A DNA stretch of 64,000 bases, from assembly GCF_900116565.1 (NCBI RefSeq), contig NZ_FPCJ01000001.1, forward strand, positions 1,838,540 to 1,902,539. Reading direction: 5' to 3'. Position numbers and translations under genes: made by a program. Under the pieces are notes generated by a model. That model did not search any database. It saw nothing but the letters and a program-made list of their open reading frames with translations, and was not told the DNA's origin. Positions 9,701-18,800 of the stretch are shown piece after piece (the stretch's first letter is position 1; every line of letters starts with the position of its first letter). The DNA is from Thermoflavifilum thermophilum. Its GTDB lineage: Bacteria > Bacteroidota > Bacteroidia > Chitinophagales > Chitinophagaceae.

Positions 9701-10669
9701 AATCCGTGATAAAACAGCTTCCAGCAGCCTGGATGTGTCTTTTATTTTCGGATGTGGACTTATATTCAGATTCACCTGCAATTCTACACGTGCATGTCGA
9801 ATCATAAGAGAATCACTCTGAAATGTTTTATTGAAATACAATTCGTTGAACTGATTTTTTTTGAAATACAATTCATCAGCAGAAAAATCATAATTGGAAA
9901 TCGCTTTATCTTTTGCACGGGCATAAAACGACAAGTTATGAATATGGCAGGCACTGTCTATAGTGGAAAGATAAAAATCATCGAAAGATATTTTTTCCTG
10001 CTGATGGTTCAGAAAAATTGTTTGAGATCCCAGATGAAAAATAACCTGGTTGGAAAGTAATTTTCGTTTTTGCTGTTGTTTGATAATAGCAGAATCAATC
10101 CTAAAATGCCGGATTTGCAAACCGATTTTCTGAATACGGGTGGCAGCACTGTCTGGATGATCGGGGTAAGCGGAGAAAATCAGTTCCCCCTGTGCGATAT
10201 GCATTTTTTCAATCTGCAGCAGATTTAAAATCTTCTGAATCTGCAGGTAAATTTCATCCATTTGGGCTGCCAGACTCAGAGATGAGTCAGATGCTGCAAA
10301 AGCTTTCAATCCAATGTGCAGGGAAGGTGACTGGCAATATATGGAATCAATATACAAGGCGCGATTCAGGATGAGTGCAGGTATTCGTTGTATGCTCAGA
10401 TATATGTAAGGAATCTGAAGGATAAACCTGGGATGGCTGTGATGCTGATCATAAGCCTTCAGGGTTACCTGTTTTAGCCGAATGACATGAAGGTTATTAT
10501 CCAGATGCAGTTGCTGGATTTGCAGATCATACATGCCCTGTGTTTGGGTATTAACCAGCTGGCGGATTAGATTTTCCGCATGCTGCAGCATCCAGAAACG
10601 GATAAACAAAAATATCGCAAGCATCAGGAAAATGCCTGCTATCAGGTATGCCGTCTGCCTTTTACGCAT
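6785..10669 (-). CDS. AsmA-like giant envelope protein, single N-terminal anchor
   Basis: A 1294-residue protein with one N-terminal membrane segment (residues about 8-27, preceded by MRKRQ). The rest is a long, periodic, beta-rich periplasmic body with repeated strands of the type LHLDNNLHVIRLKQVTL and many His, Gln and Asp residues. This layout resembles AsmA/TamB/DUF748-like bridge proteins that form a lipid-carrying groove from inner to outer membrane. I cannot point to a diagnostic AsmA motif, so the family assignment rests on architecture. The C-terminal part (NLYYDQLKISL, TGLVFYRRNPHLSFFNYWVKG) is the most conserved-looking. It is convergent with the barrel gene to its left (5-base gap) and divergent from the symporter to its right. 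Codon usage is more A/T-rich than in neighbouring genes. Confidence 0.6.
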   Translation of the reverse strand: MRKRQTAYLIAGIFLMLAIFLFIRFWMLQHAENLIRQLVNTQTQGMYDLQIQQLHLDNNLHVIRLKQVTLKAYDQHHSHPRFILQIPYIYLSIQRIPALILNRALYIDSIYCQSPSLHIGLKAFAASDSSLSLAAQMDEIYLQIQKILNLLQIEKMHIAQGELIFSAYPDHPDSAATRIQKIGLQIRHFRIDSAIIKQQQKRKLLSNQVIFHLGSQTIFLNHQQEKISFDDFYLSTIDSACHIHNLSFYARAKDKAISNYDFSADELYFKKNQFNELYFNKTFQSDSLMIRHARVELQVNLNISPHPKIKDTSRLLEAVLSRIADRASVHHVVIEDAEVKVHAGTASTQYVFQTGKQQLNLHEVVFDSRSENPFSIQQASLNMQHYTFQSSDSSWRFSLQQMILHQDTLVLVQPNLHHQNLQAGSQFHLLASRILIPDLDLNRLISRQGSGAHEIVFDQPEIHVFRKTAILAGKQMHFIPKKFIRSFSLLQGIRIIYLHDGTIDWLTPAHNLQASHVNGNIGFPFTLWPPASSPVHLQMDSMNFKLNQNQMQKAANGYAKNVTIDNQQFRAGEFQIQRSHDLFSCEECNITFDTPAYDSSFATREHNWLIASSGWKSANIQIHPGDTSSGLFPSFLISHLSGENTVFHLKADRTQSREILLDCTHIRLDSFYHDQHQWILHDFLIAGNQGKITTHNLHIQFQNFNWQRDTASLIHNMHIRSLQDSLLEINIPVVSWKYESDSTGDVQALFRHFRYLELDSPDFAVRQQTLNHPLFQLRSRINPAHSMQMDSVYIHHGMVAFMQYDSVQAGLPNLQIRFLIDGWISKLRIKGDSSENEISLQHLYTNLQHLQMQSYHRSDVQSMRQMKANVELMQLSASNFAYQPSTHHWQAFIDSCAFHELNINDDMHQMNSSGKLYAFHLSNRHAGSFMDHVIASSPHQKLHLYNIAYQNPKLIFQGWNATYQADRQLLEIDSVHIHPVKSREDFIKQLQTQKDYVQFYSHQWKLQHFELLSWVRDRVIVADTFDVYHPMVYVYRDKRFPLDVQQNKPMPSEVPDRLPFKLNIDQWNIHQGFASYTEISAQTGQPGTIWFNDIDAHISPVVSDIHQHTADTANAYLQIFATGRLMNQPLISLNYLESRYAPLHLFTLHVQSSPFAFNLFNPILESWFHARVISGNITSASMQAKGNVYMMLGNMNLYYDQLKISLDREKDSTGKKLYSGLENFMANLVLRSENYHRTGLVFYRRNPHLSFFNYWVKGVESGIGSSIMGNKWNRAYRHHYQKLIREHPAYKQGL

Positions 10670-10817
10670 AGGTGATGCTCATTCGAATCTCATGACAAGC
10701 GCTTCATCAGGTTATTGAACAGCCGGAATCACACGCCATTCCAATAAAGCAAGTTAAGAGATTTTTTGGGATGGAAGCATAAACGGCTTTTTTCTTATTT
10801 TACCGTCCAAAAAGAAT

Positions 10818-12338
10818 ATGATTTTCTCTCCTGCTGCCCTGCTGATTTTCATGGTGGGATATTTTGTGTTGTTGTTGCTCATTTCAAGACTTACATCGGG
10901 CAAGGCCGACAATGAAACTTTTTTCATTGCCAATCGCAACAGCCGCTGGTATCTGGTAGCATTTGGCATGATCGGCACTTCCATATCCGGCGTTACTTTT
11001 ATTTCTGTGCCGGGCACTGTGAAACAGGACGCATTTTCCTATTTTCAGTTTGTGCTGGGCAATGCTGTGGGCTATGCAATTATAGCTCTTGTACTGATGC
11101 CGGTTTATTATCGCATGAAGTTAACTTCTATTTACACTTATTTGCAACATCGTTTTGGATTTTACAGTTATCAGTCCGGTGCTTTTATTTTTCTGGTTTC
11201 CCGCACCATTGGTTCAGCTTTCCGATTGTTTCTGGTAGCTATTGTGCTGCAACATTATATTTTTGATTACTGGCATATTCCTTTCTGGATTACGGTGGCT
11301 GTATCGCTGTTGCTGATCTGGACGTACACGTATAAAGGTGGATTGAAAACCATTATCTGGACAGACACGATTCAAACTTTATTTCTGGTAACGGCCGTGA
11401 TATTAACCTTAATCCTTATCAGTCATCGAATGCAGATGGGTTTGGATGAAATGATTAACGCCATTGCACAGAGCCACTATAGCAAGATATTTTGGTGGGA
11501 TGATTTTTTATCTGATAAACGACATTTTATCAAATATTTTCTGGGCGGTGTAGCCGTTTCAGTGGCTATGACCGGGCTGGATCAGGATTTGATGCAGAAA
11601 AATCTTAGCTGCCGCAATCTCAGGGAAGCACAGAAAAACATGTTTTCTTTTACCGGTGTGTTTGTGGTCATCAATTTATTTTTCCTCAGCTTAGGAGCCT
11701 TGCTTTACCTGTATGCATCTGCCAATCATATTGCCTTACCGCAACGCGCCGATTATTTGTTTCCGGAAATTGCCTTTCATTATCTGGGTGGTTGGGCCGC
11801 TATTGTGTTTATTTTGGGATTGACTGCAGCTACGTTTGCTACGACTGATTCGGCCATGACGGCACTCACTACTTCGTTTTGTGTGGATTTTTTGCGTTTC
11901 ACGGATCGGCCATCTGATGCACAAAAACGACGGCAGATCCGCATCCGCCAGCTTGTGCATCTGGCATTTTCGCTGGTGTTTTTGCTGGTGGTTTTGTTTT
12001 TCAAATATGCAGTTAGTGAATCGGTGGTAAAAGCTGTATTTACCGTAGCCGGATATACCTATGGACCTTTGCTGGGATTGTTTTTCTTCGGTATTTGCAC
12101 ACGTCGGCAGGTGCGCGATAAATGGGTGCCGTGGATTTGTGTTTTGTCGCCATTGCTGTGCGCTTTGCTTGACTTGCGGAGCGTGCAATGGCTGGGGGGG
12201 TATCGCTTTGGCTTTGAGCTGCTCATCGTAAACGGAATCCTTACTTTTGCAGGGTTATGGATGATATCACAAAAACCTGTCTGCCCGCAAGGCACGCAGG
12301 AAGTTCAGGCAGTGGCCGTGCACAACAAACGAGATTAA
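10818..12338 (+). CDS. Sodium:solute symporter (SSS family)
   Basis: A 506-residue inner-membrane transporter of the SSS (SLC5-like) family with about 13 hydrophobic segments. Seen directly: an N-terminal helix (LIFMVGYFVLLLLIS), the FFIANRNSRWYLVAFGMIGTSISGVTF region that carries the Na+-site helix in this family, YTYKGGLKTIIWTDTIQT in the middle, and VAMTGLDQDLMQKNLSCRNL, typical of Bacteroidota members. The substrate cannot be read from the sequence; Bacteroidota homologues are usually annotated only as sodium:solute symporter. It starts at an ATG 148 bases from the divergent AsmA-like gene and is followed at 33 bases by the LOG gene, so co-transcription with the downstream run is possible. 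Confidence 0.9.
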   Translation: MIFSPAALLIFMVGYFVLLLLISRLTSGKADNETFFIANRNSRWYLVAFGMIGTSISGVTFISVPGTVKQDAFSYFQFVLGNAVGYAIIALVLMPVYYRMKLTSIYTYLQHRFGFYSYQSGAFIFLVSRTIGSAFRLFLVAIVLQHYIFDYWHIPFWITVAVSLLLIWTYTYKGGLKTIIWTDTIQTLFLVTAVILTLILISHRMQMGLDEMINAIAQSHYSKIFWWDDFLSDKRHFIKYFLGGVAVSVAMTGLDQDLMQKNLSCRNLREAQKNMFSFTGVFVVINLFFLSLGALLYLYASANHIALPQRADYLFPEIAFHYLGGWAAIVFILGLTAATFATTDSAMTALTTSFCVDFLRFTDRPSDAQKRRQIRIRQLVHLAFSLVFLLVVLFFKYAVSESVVKAVFTVAGYTYGPLLGLFFFGICTRRQVRDKWVPWICVLSPLLCALLDLRSVQWLGGYRFGFELLIVNGILTFAGLWMISQKPVCPQGTQEVQAVAVHNKRD

Positions 12339-12371
12339 CTTCCGTTTTGTATGTAAGAAGGATGTACAAGT

Positions 12372-13070
12372 ATGAATGAATTTCTGAAAAAAATTAAAAT
12401 CCGCGACTGGGGCGAAACACGGGCACATTCCAGCTGGCAGATTTTTAAGATCATGGCCGAATTCGTGGAAGGGTTTGAAACCCTCAACCGCATTGGCCCT
12501 TGCATTTCCATTTTCGGATCGGCCCGCACGCGCCCGGGAGATAAGTATTATGAACTGGCTGTGCGAATCGCCAAAAGGCTTGCCGAAGAAGGTTTTGGCA
12601 TTATCACGGGCGGAGGTCCCGGCGCCATGGAAGCCGCCAACAAAGGCGCTCATCTGGCAGGCGGTAAATCAGTGGGATTGAACATCGACCTGCCGCATGA
12701 ACAGGAACCCAATCCTTATGTAGATAAAGATAAACTGCTGAAATTTGATTATTTCTTTGTGCGCAAGGTGATGTTTGTGAAATATGCCCAGGGATTTGTG
12801 ATGATGCCGGGTGGCTTTGGCACGATGGATGAATGTTTTGAAGTGCTCACCCTGATGCAGACGCGCAAAATTACGCCCGTGCCTGTGGTGCTGGTGGGGC
12901 ATGAATACTGGGATGGCTTATTGCAATGGATGAAACACACCATGTGTGAACAATATCATCATATTCAACCCGAGGATTTGCAGATGTGGCGCGTGTTTGA
13001 CCATGAAGACGAAGTAGCCGATTATTTCATTCAATACTACGCAGAACATCGCCTGACACCTAATTTTTAA
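12372..13070 (+). CDS. LOG family nucleotide phosphoribohydrolase (TIGR00730)
   Basis: A 232-residue cytosolic protein of the LOG/YgdH family, once misnamed lysine decarboxylase. Members remove ribose 5-phosphate from (cytokinin) nucleoside 5'-monophosphates. Diagnostic motifs are GGGPGAMEAANKGA and PGGFGTMDECFE, the PGGxGTxxE phosphate-binding/catalytic signature. SIFGSARTRPGDKYYE marks the first Rossmann strand. The length fits the longer bacterial class, which has an N-terminal helical extension. It is followed directly by the methyltransferase gene: its TAA stop abuts the GTG-ATG of the next frame, suggesting one transcript. The physiological substrate in this organism is unknown. Confidence 0.9.
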   Translation: MNEFLKKIKIRDWGETRAHSSWQIFKIMAEFVEGFETLNRIGPCISIFGSARTRPGDKYYELAVRIAKRLAEEGFGIITGGGPGAMEAANKGAHLAGGKSVGLNIDLPHEQEPNPYVDKDKLLKFDYFFVRKVMFVKYAQGFVMMPGGFGTMDECFEVLTLMQTRKITPVPVVLVGHEYWDGLLQWMKHTMCEQYHHIQPEDLQMWRVFDHEDEVADYFIQYYAEHRLTPNF

Positions 13071-13073
13071 GTG

Positions 13074-13721
13074 ATGGAATTATTTGTCGGTGGACTGGAA
13101 GCTTATGCAGCCCGATATACTTCGCCCGAATCGGCTTTACTGCAGGAGATTGCGGCTTATACGCAAGCACACACATCCCGCCCGGGCATGATGAGCGGCC
13201 ATGTGCAGGGAATGTTTTTACAGATGATAAGCCACATGATTCAGCCCCAATATGTGCTGGAAATCGGCACTTTTACAGGATATTCAGCTGTTTGTCTTGC
13301 CGCTGGTTTGCAACCTGGAGGTTATGTGATCACCATTGACCGCGATGAAAAACTGCATCAACAGTTTAAAGAACGCCTCGATAAGGCCGGCCTGTCAGAC
13401 AAGATTTTGTTGAAAACGGGTAACGCCCTCGATATCATTCCCACCCTTACAGAAACATTTGATTTAGTGTTCATAGATGCCGATAAAGAAAATTATATCC
13501 GCTACTATGAACTGGTGATGGATCGGGTGAGGCAAGGTGGATTTATGCTGGCCGATAATGTATTGTTTCATGGCGAAGTTTTGCTTCCTGAAGACCAGCA
13601 AAGCAAAGCGGCACAAGCCATTCAGCGGTTTAATGCACATGTGGCGCAGGATACACGCGTGGAGCATGTGTTGCTGACAGTACGCGACGGATTGATGTTG
13701 ATCCGAAAAAAAGCAGGCTGA
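13074..13721 (+). CDS. Class I SAM-dependent O-methyltransferase (COG4122)
   Basis: A 215-residue methyltransferase of the caffeoyl-CoA/catechol O-methyltransferase-like group. The SAM-binding loop is EIGTFTGYSAVCLAAGL. The acidic ribose-binding residue sits in VITIDRD, and the metal/catalytic region is seen in FDLVFIDADKENY and LADNVLFHGEV (Asp and Asn ligands of the divalent metal in this family). The start is placed at the ATG at 13074; a GTG immediately before it is in frame but less likely. It sits 3 bases after the LOG stop and 1 base before the glucosaminidase start, so the three are translationally packed. The acceptor substrate is unknown; small-molecule phenols are the usual substrates of characterised relatives. 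Confidence 0.9.
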   Translation: MELFVGGLEAYAARYTSPESALLQEIAAYTQAHTSRPGMMSGHVQGMFLQMISHMIQPQYVLEIGTFTGYSAVCLAAGLQPGGYVITIDRDEKLHQQFKERLDKAGLSDKILLKTGNALDIIPTLTETFDLVFIDADKENYIRYYELVMDRVRQGGFMLADNVLFHGEVLLPEDQQSKAAQAIQRFNAHVAQDTRVEHVLLTVRDGLMLIRKKAG

Positions 13722-13722
13722 T

Positions 13723-15111
13723 ATGCATCAGGGTAAACGAAATGCTGTATGGATTTGCTGTTTGTTATGTTGCATCTGGCCTGTGCTTGTAAGCGCACAA
13801 GCAAGTTTCACTACACAACAATACATTGAGCAATATAAAAACCTGGCCATCGCAGAGATGCTGCGCACCGGCGTGCCCGCCTCCATCTCCCTGGCACAGG
13901 CTATTGTGGAAAGCCAATCGGGCAACGGCTGGCTGGCGCGCAATGCCAACAATCATTTTGGTATCAAGTGCAAGAATTGGACGGGAGCTACCATTACCTA
14001 CAATGATGATCAACCCAATGAGTGCTTCCGCAAATATGCCACGGCGGCTGATTCCTGGCGCGATCACAGCGATTTTCTCCGGCAAAATGCACGGTATGCA
14101 TTTTTGTTTCAATATCCACCCACCGATTATCAGCACTGGGCTTACGGCCTCAAACAGGCCGGCTATGCCACCAATCCGGCTTATGCACAGATGCTTATCA
14201 AAGTGATAGAAGATTATCATTTGCAGCAATACACGCTGGAAGCGCTTGCTTTGCAAAAAGGGCAGGATACCAGCGGTATGGCTGCCGCCTGGGCTGCAAA
14301 TTATCCATCTGCCACCGTGCAGAATCCGTCTTCCGGAAGTTATCCCAGCGGCGTTTTCACCATCAATCACCGCAAGGTCATTTATGTTCCCGCCGGCACA
14401 TCCCTGCTTACGCTTGCACATCAGTATGGCATCAAGTTGCGCAGGTTGCTGCAAGATAATGATCTCACCAGCGATGCATCGCCCGCACAGCCCATGCTCA
14501 TTTTTCTGCAAACCAAAAAGAAAACGGGTGCCCATCTGAGCCATACCGTGCAGCCCGGTGAAACCATGTACAGCATTGCCCAGCAGGAGGGCATCCGGTT
14601 GAAATGGCTCTATAAGCGCAACCGCATGCAACCCGGCGATGAACCAGCTGTGGGTGAAACCCTCGTGTTGCGTGGTGAGGCATCCCATCCGCCACGCCTG
14701 GCCCAAGCATCGCATCACAACCGAACCGGGTTGCTGTCGGCGCTCACCGGCGTTTCCAACGAGGATACTGCCAACTCGGCCTCAAGCGTTACATCCACCT
14801 CTGGTGGTAAACAGGCCGATCAAACAGCCACCCAAACCGATACAGCAGGTGTCACTCAGATTTCCGAACCACCATCTTCTTCCGATCGGGTGCCCAATCC
14901 CTGGAAACAACCCGCACAGGCTCAGCCGGTACCCACCCGTTCCGCTTCCCATCCGCAACGCATCTATCATACCGTAGTAGCTGGCGATACCCTTTACAGC
15001 CTGGCCAGGAAATACCGCGTTACGGTACAGCAGCTGAAACAATGGAATCATCTTTCAGGAGACGCTATCCGCACGGGTCAGCAGCTGGTTATTTATTCAC
15101 CTGCTCAATAA
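13723..15111 (+). CDS. Glucosaminidase with C-terminal LysM repeats (peptidoglycan hydrolase)
   Basis: A 462-residue exported cell-wall hydrolase. The signal peptide ends VSAQA. Residues about 28-165 form a glucosaminidase domain of the FlgJ/LytG type: YIEQYKNLAIAEMLRTGVPASI, then the catalytic-region AIVESQSGNGWLA, NNHFGIKC and YATAADSWRDHSDFL. LysM modules follow: a weak one at VPAGTSLLTLAHQYGIKLRRLL, a clear one at HTVQPGETMYSIAQQEGI, and a third at HTVVAGDTLYSLARKYRVTVQQL at the C-terminus. A low-complexity Ser/Thr/Pro/Gln linker separates the last two. This is a typical Bacteroidota division or turnover enzyme. The upstream methyltransferase gene ends one base before its start and hpt begins 10 bases after its stop. 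Confidence 0.92.
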   Translation: MHQGKRNAVWICCLLCCIWPVLVSAQASFTTQQYIEQYKNLAIAEMLRTGVPASISLAQAIVESQSGNGWLARNANNHFGIKCKNWTGATITYNDDQPNECFRKYATAADSWRDHSDFLRQNARYAFLFQYPPTDYQHWAYGLKQAGYATNPAYAQMLIKVIEDYHLQQYTLEALALQKGQDTSGMAAAWAANYPSATVQNPSSGSYPSGVFTINHRKVIYVPAGTSLLTLAHQYGIKLRRLLQDNDLTSDASPAQPMLIFLQTKKKTGAHLSHTVQPGETMYSIAQQEGIRLKWLYKRNRMQPGDEPAVGETLVLRGEASHPPRLAQASHHNRTGLLSALTGVSNEDTANSASSVTSTSGGKQADQTATQTDTAGVTQISEPPSSSDRVPNPWKQPAQAQPVPTRSASHPQRIYHTVVAGDTLYSLARKYRVTVQQLKQWNHLSGDAIRTGQQLVIYSPAQ

Positions 15112-15121
15112 ATGTTTCTAT

Positions 15122-15658
15122 ATGCATTCCATTCAGGTACACGACAAAATCTTTGTTCCTTATCTTTCGCAGCAGCAGATTCAGCAACGCATTGCGGAAA
15201 TGGCGCAGCGGCTCAATCAGGATCTGGCTCATGAACGCCCTTTGTTTCTGGCCATTCTGAACGGTGCTTTCATGTTTGCTGCTGATCTGTTCCGGCAGCT
15301 CACCATCGAAGCCGAAATCTCGTTCATCAAGCTGGTCTCTTACAAAGGCACACGTTCTACGGGGCATGTGATTACCTCCATCGGGCTCGATGAAGATTTG
15401 TATAATCGCACGGTAGTGATTCTCGAAGATATTGTAGATACCGGTAAAACGCTGCATGAGTTTTTGCCGCAGATTCATCATCAGCATCCGCGAAAATTAT
15501 TGATTACGGCATTGTTGTCGAAGCCCGACGCCCGCGAATTTCCGGTGACTATTGATTATCTGGGTTTTTCCGTGCCCAATCGTTTTTTATTGGGTTATGG
15601 ATTGGACTATGATGGCCTTGGCCGCAACCTACCCGAAATTTATCAACTAAAAGAGTGA
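15122..15658 (+). CDS. hpt: Hypoxanthine phosphoribosyltransferase
   Basis: A 178-residue purine salvage enzyme converting hypoxanthine (and guanine) plus PRPP to IMP/GMP in the cytosol. The PRPP-binding motif is VVILEDIVDTGKTL with the two acidic residues preceding DTG. LNGAFMFAADLFRQL is the flexible-loop/PPi-binding region, and FVPNRFLLGYGLDYDGLGRNLPEIY the C-terminal purine-binding part with the Lys/Val replaced region typical for HPRT. Length is normal for bacterial Hpt. It begins 10 bases after the glucosaminidase gene on the same strand and ends the tightly spaced run that starts with the LOG gene. Confidence 0.95.
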   Translation: MHSIQVHDKIFVPYLSQQQIQQRIAEMAQRLNQDLAHERPLFLAILNGAFMFAADLFRQLTIEAEISFIKLVSYKGTRSTGHVITSIGLDEDLYNRTVVILEDIVDTGKTLHEFLPQIHHQHPRKLLITALLSKPDAREFPVTIDYLGFSVPNRFLLGYGLDYDGLGRNLPEIYQLKE

Positions 15659-15872
15659 AAAAATATTTTGGTTGACATGAGCAAGATAGCTTTAGATGTG
15701 GTACTTCGGAGATTGAGTGATATCCAATTCTCCATGCTAATTCCCCCAGCCAGATTCAGCAAATAGATAAAAATTTTTTCACGTATGACATTTGATTTTA
15801 TATTATCTTTAAGCAGAAATTATCTGATTTCCTAACTGTTTGGATGGTTAGGATGATGCGAGTTGACCACCT
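15659..15872. other. Intergenic region before the PKD-array gene
   Basis: 214 bases without a credible ORF. It is A/T-rich in the middle and carries a near-consensus -7 element TATCTTTA at 15804-15811 about 60 bases before the next ATG. It also carries a small inverted repeat CCTAAC/GTTAGG around 15831-15852. It is probably the promoter and leader of the adhesin operon. No RNA gene was recognised. Confidence 0.4.
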
Positions 15873-18800
15873 ATGAGAAACCGACGGATATCCTGCAGCG
15901 TGTTACCCGTACTGTCTGCCTACATGTGGATAGCAGTTTTTGTTTTGGATATCCGGCATTCCTCAGCTCAGATCAACGCTGCTTTTCAGGCTGATACCAC
16001 GCAGGGTTGCGCGCCCGTCATCGTGCATTTCATCGATCAATCAACCGGCAATATTGTTTCTCGTTACTGGGATTTTGGCAATGGCAATCATATCCGCTAC
16101 GACAGCGCGGTGAATCCCAGCGCCAGTTATATCAATCCCGGATATTACAACGTTTCGCTTACCGTTACCGATGCAGCTGGCCACAGTTCCACCCAGACGT
16201 TGCAGGTGGCTGTGTTTGGCTCGCCCCGCGTGCTGTTTTCGCCCGATTCGGCTACGGGTTGTTATCCGGTGACGGTGCATTTTACCGACCGGTCGTTGCC
16301 TGGCTCGGGGAGCATCACCAGCCGGCTCTGGGATTTTGGGGATGGACACACGTCAACCGATGCCAACCCGATATATACCTATTCCAGTCCGGGGAAATAC
16401 AGCGTGCAGTTGATGGTAACGAATTCTTATGGATGTACGGCAGTATCAGATACGCCAGGTGTGGTGGTGGTTCCCCGGCCGGTGGTGGCGGGGTTTTCGG
16501 CAGACACTGTGTTGTCGTGCACGGCTCCTCTCACGGTGCATTTTACCAACACCAGCTCCGGATCAGGCCTTTTGCAATATCATTGGGATTTTGGGGATGG
16601 TGCAGTGTCTACCGAAGCCCAACCCGTGCATACCTACACACAAAGCGGAAAATTTACCGTGAGTCTCATAGCGAGCGACAGCATGGGCTGTGCCGATACT
16701 TTGGTCAGGCCGCAGTGGATACAGGTGGGCGAGGTACCACCCGTGGTGCTGCAGATACCGGAAACGATATGCGCCCAGCAAACGGCCTTGTTTTCCAATC
16801 AAAGCCAACCCACGCCCCGGCAAAGCCAGTGGTTGTTCAGCGATGGAAGCACCTACACCGGATTGCAGGTAAGCAAGTCGTTTTTTTCACCCGGCACTTA
16901 TTTCGTTCGGGTCATCAACACCTATGCCAGTGGCTGTTCCGATACCTTATCGCATTCTTTTGAGGTAGCCCCTCAGCCTATGGCCGATTTTTCGGCTTCA
17001 CCGCAATATGGCTGTGCGGTTCCTTTTTCCGTACAGTTTACCAACACAAGCAAAGGAGCAGTAAGCTATCGGTGGGATTTTGGTGATGGCACTACCGATA
17101 CCACTGCCTCGCCTACGCATGTGTACAAGGCTTATGGCCGTTACACGGTGAAACTGGTTGCAACCAACGCGGCCGGATGTAGCGATTCGGTTGTGAAACC
17201 AGGCTATGTGCAGGTGCAGGCCCCCACGGCTCGGTTGTATGCCAGCGTGGATCATGGCTGTGTACCGCTTCCGGTTGATTTTTATGCGAGCATACAAACT
17301 CTCGACAGCGTGGTGCTTGCAGTCTGGGATTTTGGCGATGGCACTACCGATACGGGATTTTCCGCAAGTCATATCTACACAGCAGAGGGCATTTACACAG
17401 TAAAATTCACCATCACCACAAGCCAGGGTTGCACGCAAACTTTTCAATATCCTACTGCGATTCGGGCAGGATCGCCTCCGGTCGTGAATTTCTCCGCTAA
17501 TCCCACCGAAGCCTGTGCGGGAACGACCATTCATTTTACTGATCTATCTGACAAAGGCGAACAATGGCTCTGGTTGTTTGGTGATGGGGGAACCTCAACG
17601 CTGCAAAACCCTGCCCATGTGTATGGCGACACGGGCTATTTCAACGTGAGTCTCATTGTGACTCATCTGGGCTGTACCGATACGCTCACCCGACCGCGAT
17701 ACATCCATATTCGCCCGCCCATCGCCGCTTTTGCTATTCGGAGAACTTGCAGCGCTCCTTACACGATTCAGTTTCTGGATCGTTCCATAGGAGCCATCCA
17801 TTATCAGTGGGATTTTGGCGATACGGCCTCAGGTACAAAAAACTACGATACAGTTCCCAATCCCATTCATGTGTATTCCACCACAGGCACATTCACCGCT
17901 ACCCTCACGGTGAGTAACGATACCTGCAGCTACACCACGAGTCAGACATTTCAGATCATAGATGAACATCCCCAACTTTCCGTGAGCGATACGCTGTTGT
18001 GTCGCAACAGCCCGGTTACCCTGCAGGCTATCAATGTTCATCCCTCTCTGATCAAGTCATACCAATGGATTTACCAGGGGCCGGTATCCGGCAGCCAGAC
18101 CACCACCGTACCGCAGATACAGTTTAATTTCAACCAGCCGGGGATATACTCGTTTACCCTGATTACAACCGATTTAAACAATTGCCAGGATACGGTCCGG
18201 AGAGACAGTGTGTTGCAGGTCATTGGGCCAACGGCCAGTTTTTCGGTGGGCACGCAGGGCTGTGCGCAGATAGCTTTGCCTTTCCAGGATCTCTCAAAAC
18301 CCAATGGGAGCGGGCTGGCATCCTGGATCTGGGACTTTGGTGACGGCGTGAAAGACACCCTGCTGGCAAGCGACAGTGTGCGAAACGGCAATATCCAACA
18401 TGTCTATCAACGATCCGGGACCTATGCCATTACCTTGATCGTGACTGACAGCAATGGTTGCTCGCAACAAATCACGGGGCCGGTGGGAGGATTGCATATC
18501 ACGCAGGTCAATGCTGGCTTTTATTCGCCCGATACCTTCTCCTGCCCGGGCAAACCCATACAGTTTGTCAACCAATCAACAGGCAGTCCTACCCGGGTGA
18601 GATGGACGTTCGGAGACGGACAAACATCTGCCCAGCTTAATCCTACGCATATCTACGACACCGACGGGGTGTATGATATAGGCTTATTCGTGGCCAATGC
18701 ATCTGGCTGCACGGATAGCCTGCTTCGCCCGCAGTATATTCATATTGCCACGCCGCATGCAGCTTTCTCCATCAGCAATCTGCCCGATAGTGGCGGAGTG

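Noticed and set aside
15831-15852. CCTAAC/GTTAGG inverted repeat as a terminator
   Set aside because: Only 6 bp with a 10-base loop and no following T-tract, and it lies directly upstream of a gene. Not strong enough.
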